From: Billgrantia desiderata | GTDB taxonomy: Bacteria; Pseudomonadota; Gammaproteobacteria; Pseudomonadales; Halomonadaceae | Reading direction: 5' to 3' | Assembly: GCA_011742915.1 (NCBI GenBank) | Contig: JAAQTN010000017.1 | Location: forward strand, 32,044 to 96,043 | Length of the DNA: 64,000 nucleotides | Shown: in pieces, positions 47,866 to 55,164 of the stretch | Layout: every line of letters begins with the position of its first letter | Position numbering within the stretch: the first letter of the stretch is position 1 | Program-made: the position numbers and the translations under genes | Notes under the pieces: generated by a model | The model's input: only the letters and a program-made list of their open reading frames with translations | Databases searched by the model: none | What the model was told of the DNA's origin: nothing

Positions 47866-49095
47866 ATGGCAGTGGGTGAGACACGTTTTCCGGCCATGCC
47901 GGTCATCGAAGGGCTGCGCCTGGGCAGCGCCATGGCAGGCATCAAGAAGCCGGGACGGCGCGACCTGGTGGTGATCGAGATCCCCGCAGGCGCCAGGGTG
48001 GCGGGCAGTTTCACCCTCAATGCCTTCTGTGCCGCCCCGGTGACGGTGGCCAAGCAGCACCTGGCCGAATGTCATGGGCGCGGCGAGGGGGCTCGTCTGT
48101 TGGTGATCAATACCGGCAATGCCAATGCCGGTACCGGCGAGACCGGCTTGCGCGATGCTCGGGCGACCTGCGCCGAGCTTGCCCGGCTCGCCGGCGTGCC
48201 GGCCGACAGCGTGCTGCCGTTCTCCACCGGGGTGATCGGCGAGCCGCTGCCCATGGAGCGTCTGCTGGCCGGCTTGCCTCAGGCGCTGGAGACCCTGAGC
48301 GGGGACAGCGCCGCGTGGCAGCAGGCCGGCGAGGGTATCCTGACCACCGATACGCGGCCCAAGGGGGCCAGCGTGACCCTGGAAATGGGCGAGCATACGG
48401 TCACCATCAACGGCATCAGCAAGGGCTCGGGCATGATCAAGCCCAACATGGCGACCATGCTGGCCTTCGTGGCGACCGATGCGAACATCGAGCAGGCGCT
48501 GCTCGATGCGCTGCTGCGCGAGACGGTGGACCGCTCGTTCAACTGCATCAGCGTGGATGGCGATACCTCCACCAACGATGCCTGCATGCTGATCGCCACC
48601 GGTCGCGGTGCCACGGTGGCCAGCGACGAACAGGTGGCGATCTTCCGCAACGGCCTGCAGCGGGTCATGACCGAGCTGGCTCAGGCCATCGTGCGTGACG
48701 GCGAGGGCGCGACCAAGTTCGTCACCCTGCAGGTGCAGGAGGCGGCCACGCGCGAAGAGGCGCTGGACGTGGCCTTCACCGTGGCGCATTCGCCGCTGGT
48801 GAAGACGGCGCTGTTCGCTTCGGACGCCAACTGGGGGCGCATCCTGGCGGCGGTGGGGCGGGCGCCGCTGCACGATTTCGACGTCGGCCGCGTGACCATC
48901 GACCTTGGCGACGTGCGCCTGGTGGAGCAGGGCGGGCGTGCCGCCAGCTACACCGAGGAGGACGGCAGCCGGGTGATGCGCGAAGAGGAAATCGTGATTC
49001 GCATTGCGTTGGGGCGGGGCGAGGAGGGTGCCACCGTGTGGACCACCGACCTGTCTCACGACTACGTCAGTATCAACGCCGACTATCGCAGCTAG
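47866..49095 (+). CDS. argJ: Arginine biosynthesis bifunctional protein ArgJ
   Basis: 409 residues. The self-cleavage site is in KPNMATMLAF with Thr197 as the new N-terminal nucleophile of the beta chain. KGSGMI precedes it, and the C-terminus VSINADYRS is the family end. It moves the acetyl group from N-acetylornithine to glutamate and can also make acetylglutamate from acetyl-CoA. secA-argJ-Nudix is a known gammaproteobacterial order. Confidence 0.97.
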   Translation: MAVGETRFPAMPVIEGLRLGSAMAGIKKPGRRDLVVIEIPAGARVAGSFTLNAFCAAPVTVAKQHLAECHGRGEGARLLVINTGNANAGTGETGLRDARATCAELARLAGVPADSVLPFSTGVIGEPLPMERLLAGLPQALETLSGDSAAWQQAGEGILTTDTRPKGASVTLEMGEHTVTINGISKGSGMIKPNMATMLAFVATDANIEQALLDALLRETVDRSFNCISVDGDTSTNDACMLIATGRGATVASDEQVAIFRNGLQRVMTELAQAIVRDGEGATKFVTLQVQEAATREEALDVAFTVAHSPLVKTALFASDANWGRILAAVGRAPLHDFDVGRVTIDLGDVRLVEQGGRAASYTEEDGSRVMREEEIVIRIALGRGEEGATVWTTDLSHDYVSINADYRS

Positions 49096-49165
49096 ACCAG
49101 TCTGTGGCGAGGCAAGAACGATACCCGCGCCGAGCGTTCGGTGCGGGACAAGCGGGTAGGAGTCA

Positions 49166-50134
49166 ATGAACGTAATGGTGAAGAGAAGGGTGCACGTGGC
49201 GGCTGCCGCCATCATCAGCAGCGATGGTGAGAAGGCGCTCATCGCTCGTCGCCCCTCCAACGTCGATCACGGCGGGTTGTGGGAATTCCCCGGGGGCAAG
49301 CTGGCGCCTTACGAGACCGGCCTGGAGGGGCTCAAGCGCGAGCTCCACGAGGAGCTCGGGGTGGAGATCAAGCGTGCCCAGCCGCTGATTCGCATCCATC
49401 ACGAGTATGCGGACAAGCACATCCTGCTCGATGTCTGGCAGGTACACGAGTTCAGCGGTGAGCCGTTCGGTCGCGAGGGCCAGGCGATACGCTGGGTGCC
49501 GCTCGACGAGCTGGTCAACTATCCGTTCCCGGCGGCCAACCTGCCGATTCTGCAGGCGGTGATGTTGCCCACCGAGTATCTCATCACCGCCGAGGAGGCC
49601 GACGAGGCGATCTTCGATGCCTGCCTCGAGCGTGCCTTGGTTGAGGATGGCGTACGGCTGGTGCAACTGCGCGCCAAGACGCTGGACGAAGCCGCCTACC
49701 TGGCTCGCGCCGAGCGCGCTCTGGCGCTGTGTCGTCGCCACGGCGCCCGCTTGCTGCTCAATGCCGATCCGGCTCTGCTGGACAGGGTGGAAGCCGATGG
49801 CGTGCATCTCACCAGCGAGCGGCTGATGAGTCTCGAGCGTCGTCCCATCGCCGAGGACAAGTGGCTGGCGGCCTCCACCCACGACCGCAAGCAGCTTGGC
49901 CAGGCGGCCCGTATCGGCTGCGACTTCGTCACGCTTTCGCCGTTGCGTACCACGCCGTCGCACCCTGAGGTGGCGCCGATGGGCTGGCACGACTTCCAGC
50001 AGATGGTGGAGCGTGCCGCCATGCCGGTGTTCGCGCTGGGCGGGATGACCCGTTTCGATGCCAACCACGCCCGCGCCGTGGGTGCCCAGGGCATCGCCTC
50101 GATCCGCGATTTCTGGAAAGCGCCGGACGCCTGA
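49166..50134 (+). CDS. Nudix hydrolase fused to ThiE-like domain (MutT type)
   Basis: 322 residues, TAGGAG before the ATG. Residues 8-130 are a MutT Nudix domain with an intact box (GGKLAPYETGLEGLKRELHEELGV), expected to hydrolyse 8-oxo-dGTP. Residues 140-320 resemble thiamine-phosphate synthase (VRLVQLRAKTLDE; DGVHLTSERL; AASTHDRKQL; FALGGM). The ThiE pyrophosphate-binding motif (TxTK) is replaced by TTPSHPE, so synthase activity is doubtful. The same fusion is known in other gammaproteobacteria. Confidence 0.9.
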   Translation: MNVMVKRRVHVAAAAIISSDGEKALIARRPSNVDHGGLWEFPGGKLAPYETGLEGLKRELHEELGVEIKRAQPLIRIHHEYADKHILLDVWQVHEFSGEPFGREGQAIRWVPLDELVNYPFPAANLPILQAVMLPTEYLITAEEADEAIFDACLERALVEDGVRLVQLRAKTLDEAAYLARAERALALCRRHGARLLLNADPALLDRVEADGVHLTSERLMSLERRPIAEDKWLAASTHDRKQLGQAARIGCDFVTLSPLRTTPSHPEVAPMGWHDFQQMVERAAMPVFALGGMTRFDANHARAVGAQGIASIRDFWKAPDA

Positions 50135-50149
50135 GCCTGGTGCTAAACG

Positions 50150-50186
50150 AAAAACCCACCGCATGCTTTGGCAGCGGTGGGTTTTT
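50150..50186. terminator. Bidirectional terminator after the Nudix gene
   Basis: AAAAA then CCCACCGC / GCGGTGGG with an 11-base loop, then TTTTT. The five A before and five T after make it work on both strands, serving the Nudix gene and probably aguB from the other side. Confidence 0.92.
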
Positions 50187-50227
50187 CTTTACTAGTCCGA
50201 CCAATTCCAGCCTGAGCTCTCCCGAGG

Positions 50228-50275
50228 CTCCGGGGATAGGCCGGAGAGGAGGTTTTTTGCCATGGATGGCAAAAA
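50228..50275. repeat. Tandem hairpins between Nudix and aguB
   Basis: CTCCGG-GGATAGG-CCGGAG (50228-50246) is followed within eight bases by the near-continuous palindrome TTTTTGCCAT-GG-ATGGCAAAAA (50254-50275). The second could act as a stem with T-tract, or as a protein site. They sit in the gap downstream of both converging transcripts. Confidence 0.5.
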
Positions 50276-50352
50276 TAGCGCCCAGGGATGGGTTTACAGC
50301 GCCTCCTCGAAGGCCTGTCGCCGGAGCCGCTTGCGCTCCAGGCCCAAGGATG

Positions 50353-51255
50353 TCAATCCCGGTAGCGCCGGGTCAGATCGCCATAGGCGTCGATGCGGCG
50401 GTCGCGCAGGTAGGGCCAGATGCGCCGCACGTCCTCGCCGCGGCTCATGTCGAGCGTGACCAGCATACGCTCGGCCTCGGTGCCGGCGTGGGCCAGCAGC
50501 TCGCCCTGAGGGCCGGCGACGAAGCTGCCGCCCCAGAAGTCGATGCCTTCGCCCACGCCGGAGTGGTCCGGTTCGTGGCCGACGCGGTTGGCGACCACCA
50601 CCGGCAGTCCGTTGGCCACCGCATGGCTGCGCTGGATCAGCGTCCAGGCCTCCTTCTGGCGCGCCTTCTCGCCGTCGTCGTCGGAAGGGCTCCAGCCGAT
50701 GGCAGTGGGGTAGAGCAGCACTTCCGCGCCGGCCAGCGCCATCAGGCGCGCCGCCTCCGGATACCACTGGTCCCAACATACCAGCAAGCCCAGGCGGCCC
50801 ACCGAGGTGTCGATGGGCTGGAAGCCCTGCTTGCGGCTGTCGTCCTGATCGCCGGGGGCGAAGTAGAACTTCTCGTAGAAGCCCGGATCGTCGGGGATGT
50901 GCATCTTGCGGTACACGCCGACCCGACCGCGGTCGCCGTCGTAGACCACGGCGGTGTTGTGGTAGAGGCCCGGAGCGCGGCGCTCGAACAGCGAGCCCAC
51001 CAGCACGATGCCGAGCTCCGCGGCGAGTGCCGCCAGGCGCTGGCCGGTGGGGCCGTCCAGCGGTTCTGCCAGGTCGAACAGTTCGGTGTCTTCGTACTGG
51101 CAGAAGTAGTGCGTGGCATGCAGCTCCTGCAGCAGCACCAGCTCGGCGCCTGCGGCGGCCAGCTCGCGCACGCCAGCCTCGCTCTCGGCCAGGCTCTTGC
51201 TCTTGTCGGGCCAGGCGGGTTGCTGGACCAGGCCCACCTTGAGGGTGCGGGTCAT
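50353..51255 (-). CDS. aguB: N-carbamoylputrescine amidase
   Basis: 300 residues, nitrilase superfamily. The catalytic triad is E44 (LLQELH), K117 (YRKMHIPDD) and C160 (LLVCWDQWYPE). FYEKFYFAPGD and GWSPSDDD are typical of the AguB branch. It converts N-carbamoylputrescine to putrescine, CO2 and ammonia. Its ATG overlaps the aguA stop (ATGA), so aguA-aguB is a translationally coupled pair, as in Pseudomonas and plants' pathway. Confidence 0.96.
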   Translation of the reverse strand: MTRTLKVGLVQQPAWPDKSKSLAESEAGVRELAAAGAELVLLQELHATHYFCQYEDTELFDLAEPLDGPTGQRLAALAAELGIVLVGSLFERRAPGLYHNTAVVYDGDRGRVGVYRKMHIPDDPGFYEKFYFAPGDQDDSRKQGFQPIDTSVGRLGLLVCWDQWYPEAARLMALAGAEVLLYPTAIGWSPSDDDGEKARQKEAWTLIQRSHAVANGLPVVVANRVGHEPDHSGVGEGIDFWGGSFVAGPQGELLAHAGTEAERMLVTLDMSRGEDVRRIWPYLRDRRIDAYGDLTRRYRD

Positions 51256-52313
51256 GATGTCTCTCCTTGCTGAGTTGCGGCGTTCAGGCTGCCCCGGGGG
51301 AGCTGCATGGTCAGGCAGTGCAGGCTGCCGTGCTGGCGGATCACGCTCAGGCAGTCGATCGGCACGATGTCGCGGTCGGGGAAGGCGGCGGCCAGGGCGG
51401 CGAGCGCCCGGCTGTCGGCGGCGTCACCATAGACAGGTACCAGCACCGCGGAGTTCACGATCAGGAAGTTGGCGTAGGTGGCCGGCAGCCGGTGGCCGTC
51501 CACCGGATCGAAGCAGGGGCGTGGCCACGGCAGCGGCACCAGGCGATAGGGCTCGCCATCGCTGCGGCGCAGCGCCTGGAGCTCGGTTTCCATGGCGGCC
51601 AGGGCTGGGTAGTGCGGATCGGACTCGTTGTCGCAGCGCACGTAGGCGATGGTGGCCGGGTCGCAGAAACGCGCCAGGGTGTCCACGTGGCTGTCGGTGT
51701 CGTCGCCTTCCAGATGGCCATGGGCCAGCCACAGTACCCGTTCGACGCCGAAGTCGGCCTTGAGCAGGGCTTCCACCGCCTCGCGGTCGAGCTGCGGGTT
51801 GCGGTTGGGGTTGAGCAGGCAGGCCTCGGTGGTGAGCAGGGTGCCTTCGCCGTCGGTTTCGATGGCGCCGCCTTCGAGCACCACGTCACGACTCTCCACC
51901 GGACAGGCGTAAGCGCCGAGTTCGGCCAGCTTCCGCGTCAGCTCGTTATCGCGCCCGGCCTCGAACTTGCCGCCCCAGCCGGTGAAGACGTAGTCGAGCA
52001 GAACGGGGCTGCCGTCGCGCTCGATGGCGATGGGGCCGTGGTCCCGCGCCCAGGTGTCGTCGGCCTCGGCCACCGCGAGGTGCAGGCGCGAGGCCTCGAC
52101 ACCCAGGTTGGCGAAGCGCTGGGAAAGATGCACGCGGGTGGCGGCATCGGGTACCGCGATCAACACGTGCTGATAGCGCGTGATGGCGACCACCATGGCT
52201 TCCATGGTGGCCTCGATGCGCTCGAGCAGGGGCGCCCAGTCGCTGGTCGGAGTGGGCCAGGTGAGCTGAACGGCATCCTGGGGGTGCCATTCGGGAAGCA
52301 GGCGGTTGGCCAT
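51252..52313 (-). CDS. aguA: Agmatine deiminase
   Basis: 353 residues. Guanidine-modifying fold with WARDHGPIA, GWGGKF, LEGGAIETDGEGTLLTTEACLL, HGHLEGDDTDSHVD and the catalytic C333 in RQHGSLHCLTMQLPRG. It hydrolyses agmatine to N-carbamoylputrescine and ammonia, the first step before AguB. GAGG lies eight bases before the ATG. It is divergent from lolC. No regulator of the AguR type is next to it. Confidence 0.96.
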   Translation of the reverse strand: MANRLLPEWHPQDAVQLTWPTPTSDWAPLLERIEATMEAMVVAITRYQHVLIAVPDAATRVHLSQRFANLGVEASRLHLAVAEADDTWARDHGPIAIERDGSPVLLDYVFTGWGGKFEAGRDNELTRKLAELGAYACPVESRDVVLEGGAIETDGEGTLLTTEACLLNPNRNPQLDREAVEALLKADFGVERVLWLAHGHLEGDDTDSHVDTLARFCDPATIAYVRCDNESDPHYPALAAMETELQALRRSDGEPYRLVPLPWPRPCFDPVDGHRLPATYANFLIVNSAVLVPVYGDAADSRALAALAAAFPDRDIVPIDCLSVIRQHGSLHCLTMQLPRGSLNAATQQGETS

Positions 52314-52473
52314 GAACGAAGCCTCTTGAGTCGCGTCTTAGAACGGGGCCGGATAGCGAGTCGGCGCAATGTAGGCTGGCACCGCCAATGATGCAAGCTT
52401 CGGGGAATGATTGCGCAGCCGATGCAGCGCGGCGCAAAAAACCGTACCATGGCCACCTCTGACAAGGAACGCG

Positions 52474-53718
52474 ATGATGCTCGACCGCCTGCCACTGCTG
52501 ATCGGGTTGCGATATGTGCGCGCCAAGCGCCGCAACCACTTCATTTCCTTCATTTCCCTTACCTCCATGCTGGGCCTGATGCTGGGCGTGGCGGTATTGA
52601 TCCTGGTGCTCTCGGTGATGAACGGCTTCGATCACGAGCTGCGCACCCGTATTCTCGGCATGGTGCCGCATACCAAGATCGAGTCGCGCAGCGGCCTGGT
52701 CGAGTGGGAAGCCATGGCCGAACGGCTGATGCAGCGCGAGCGGGTGATCGGTGCCGCGCCCTACGTGCAGCAGCAGGGCATGTTCTCCGTGGGCGGGCGC
52801 AACGAGGGGGCGATGGTCAACGGTATCCATCCAGAGTGGGAGGATCGCGTCTCGATCATCGGCCGCCACATGCAGCGCGGCAGCCTCGACGACCTGCAGC
52901 CGGGTGAGTGGAACATCGTGCTCGGCTCGCTGCTGGCGCGACACCTCGGTGTCGGCGTGGGCGACAGGGTCACCCTGCTGGTGCCGGAGGCCTCGATCAC
53001 CCCGGCCGGGGTCTTCCCCCGTCTCAAGCGCTTCACCGTGAGCGGTATCTTCAGCGTGGGTGCCGATCTCGATGCCAATCTGGCCTATGCCAACATCGAG
53101 GACATGCAGACCCTGGCGCGTCTCGGCGACGCCGTGGGTGGGTTGCGTCTGGAGCTGGACGACCTGTTCGTCGCCGCCAGCGAGACCCGTGCCATAATCA
53201 ACGAGCTGGGCACCGGCTACCGCGGCATCGACTGGACCTTCTCCCACGGCAACCTGTTCCAGGCCATCCAGATGGAGAAGCGCATGATCGCGCTGCTGCT
53301 GACGGTGATCATCGCCGTGGCCGCCTTCAACATCGTCTCGACCCTGGTCATGGTGGTGACCGACAAGCACGCCGACATTGCCATCCTGCGTACCATCGGC
53401 GCCACGCCACGCTCGATCATGGGCATCTTCGTGGTGCAGGGCATGGCCATCGGCGTGATCGGCATCGCCATCGGCGTGGCGCTCGGGATCCTGCTGGCAT
53501 TGACCATCAGCGACCTGATCGGCTGGGTGGAGTCGGCGCTCGGCATCCAGTTCCTCGATGCCGGGGTCTACTTCATCAGCGATCTGCCGTCGCGCCTGCA
53601 CTGGGACGACGTACGTAACATCGTGGCCGCCGCCTTCGGCTTGACCTTCCTGTCCACGCTCTATCCGGCCTGGCGCGCGTCGCGCGTGCAACCCGCGGAG
53701 GTACTGCGCTATGAGTGA
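52474..53718 (+). CDS. lolC: Lipoprotein-releasing permease LolC/LolE family
   Basis: 414 residues from the ATG at 52474 (AAGGAA upstream). It has an N-terminal helix (about 30-52; ISLTSMLGLMLGVAVLILVLSVMNGF), a large periplasmic domain (about 60-265), then three helices in the C-terminal FtsX-type domain (AFNIVSTLVMVVTDKHADIAILRTIGA). With LolD it extracts lipoproteins from the inner membrane and gives them to LolA. No second permease gene follows lolD in this window, so this protein may act as a homodimer (LolF-like) or lolE lies elsewhere. Confidence 0.93.
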   Translation: MMLDRLPLLIGLRYVRAKRRNHFISFISLTSMLGLMLGVAVLILVLSVMNGFDHELRTRILGMVPHTKIESRSGLVEWEAMAERLMQRERVIGAAPYVQQQGMFSVGGRNEGAMVNGIHPEWEDRVSIIGRHMQRGSLDDLQPGEWNIVLGSLLARHLGVGVGDRVTLLVPEASITPAGVFPRLKRFTVSGIFSVGADLDANLAYANIEDMQTLARLGDAVGGLRLELDDLFVAASETRAIINELGTGYRGIDWTFSHGNLFQAIQMEKRMIALLLTVIIAVAAFNIVSTLVMVVTDKHADIAILRTIGATPRSIMGIFVVQGMAIGVIGIAIGVALGILLALTISDLIGWVESALGIQFLDAGVYFISDLPSRLHWDDVRNIVAAAFGLTFLSTLYPAWRASRVQPAEVLRYE

Positions 53719-54445
53719 TTCAGCCACCGTGAACAAGGACGAACTGATCCAGCGCACGGCCAGTGGCAAGGTGATGCTGGCCTGCCGCGACCTGACCCGC
53801 ATCTACCACGAGGGGCCGCAGGACGTGACCGTACTCGATTCCCTGTCGCTGGAAGTGCGCGCCGGGGAGCGTGTCGCCGTGGTGGGTAGCTCCGGCTCGG
53901 GCAAGACCACGCTGCTCAACCTGTTGGGTGGGCTCGATCGTCCCACCCGCGGCGAGGTGGCCATTGCCGGTGAGTCGCTGCTGGACCTGGGCGAAGCGGC
54001 GCTGGGCAAGTTCCGCAATCGCCACATCGGTTTCGTCTACCAGTTCCACCATCTGCTGGCCGAGTTCACTGCCCTGGAAAACGCCGCGCTGCCGCTGATC
54101 GTGCGGGGTATGCGCAAGAAGGCGGCCGAGGCACAGGCGCGTGAGCTGCTGGTCAAGGTGGGCATCGAGCACCGCGCCGATCACAAGCCGGGCGAGCTCT
54201 CCGGCGGCGAACGTCAGCGGGTGGCCATCGCCCGGGCGCTGGTCACCGACCCAAGCCTGGTGTTGATGGATGAGCCCACCGGCAACCTGGATCAGGCCAC
54301 GGCGGCCAGCATCCTGGCGCTGATGGACGAGCTGGCGCGGACCACCGAGTGTGCTTTCGTCGTGGTGACCCACGATCCGTCGCTTGCCGCGCATCAGGAT
54401 CGCGTCATGAAACTCGATGGCGGACGTCTGACCGAGCAGCACTGA
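53711..54445 (+). CDS. lolD: Lipoprotein-releasing ATPase LolD
   Basis: 244 residues, overlapping lolC by eight bases. Walker A GSSGSGKTTLL (about 58-68), Q-loop VYQFHHLLAEFTALEN with the LolD-typical QFHHLLPEF-like motif, signature LSGGERQRVA, Walker B LVLMDEPTGNLD and H-loop VVVTHD. It energises lipoprotein release. Confidence 0.96.
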   Translation: MSDSATVNKDELIQRTASGKVMLACRDLTRIYHEGPQDVTVLDSLSLEVRAGERVAVVGSSGSGKTTLLNLLGGLDRPTRGEVAIAGESLLDLGEAALGKFRNRHIGFVYQFHHLLAEFTALENAALPLIVRGMRKKAAEAQARELLVKVGIEHRADHKPGELSGGERQRVAIARALVTDPSLVLMDEPTGNLDQATAASILALMDELARTTECAFVVVTHDPSLAAHQDRVMKLDGGRLTEQH

Positions 54446-54474
54446 GCGGCAGCGATTGCGTCGGCAACCCTTTC

Positions 54475-54497
54475 GAGCCCCCGTTCAACGGGGGCTC
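54475..54497. terminator. Hairpin between lolD and DUF2062
   Basis: Perfect nine-base stem GAGCCCCCG / CGGGGGCTC with a TTCAA loop, in the convergent gap. No T-run is present on either side, so it may be a weak or two-way terminator. Confidence 0.5.
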
Positions 54498-55035
54498 AGT
54501 CCTCCATTTCCATGCGCCGCAGGCGACGACGCATGGCACGCTGTTTCCAACTGCGCGAGATGTGCCAGCGCCACACCAGGCGTACCAGCAGGTTGCCCAG
54601 GATAGCGAACACGATGGCCGATACCACCGAGCCGAGCGCCAGGGCCGGCAGGATGTCGGCCATGCGTGAGGCGATCCAGTGGGTCGACAGGCGGGCAGGG
54701 GCTTCGCGCACGGGGGTATCCATCAGCCAGGCGCCGATACGGTAGTTGCCGTAGAAGATCAGCGGCATGGTCAGGGGATTGGTGATCCATACCAGGCCGA
54801 CCGAAAGAGGCAGGTTGCAGCGCAGTACCCAGGCGCCGAAGGCAGCCACCACCATCTGGAAGGGAATCGGCAGCATGGCGCTGAACAGCCCGACCGAGAA
54901 GGCATTGGCCACGGTACGGCGCGACAGCACCCAAAGCCCGGGGTCGCCGATCATGCGGCTCATGAAGCGCAGCGAGCGCTGGCGCCTGAGCGTATCGGGG
55001 TTGGGCATGTAGCGCTGCAGGAATCGGCGCGGCAT
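54496..55035 (-). CDS. DUF2062 membrane protein
   Basis: 179 residues of the DUF2062 family. The basic N-terminus (MPRRFLQRYMPNPDTLRRQR) and the motif FSVGLFSAMLPIPFQMVVAAFGA, followed by GLVWITNPLTMPLIFYGNYRIG and a last helix (about 125-150), suggest three membrane segments and basic cytoplasmic ends. The function is unknown. It sits between lolD and comEC on the opposite strand, an arrangement also seen in pseudomonads. Confidence 0.88.
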   Translation of the reverse strand: MPRRFLQRYMPNPDTLRRQRSLRFMSRMIGDPGLWVLSRRTVANAFSVGLFSAMLPIPFQMVVAAFGAWVLRCNLPLSVGLVWITNPLTMPLIFYGNYRIGAWLMDTPVREAPARLSTHWIASRMADILPALALGSVVSAIVFAILGNLLVRLVWRWHISRSWKQRAMRRRLRRMEMED

Positions 55036-55164
55036 GTCGGGTTGGCTCGCTGCTTCGGGACCCGGGTATTATCCATGGATGGGGCGTGGCCCGCCATGCT
55101 GGGTGCAACAATAAGATGACGCCACGAGATGAGCCGGGTCAGGGATCGAGGGGAGACAGGGAGC

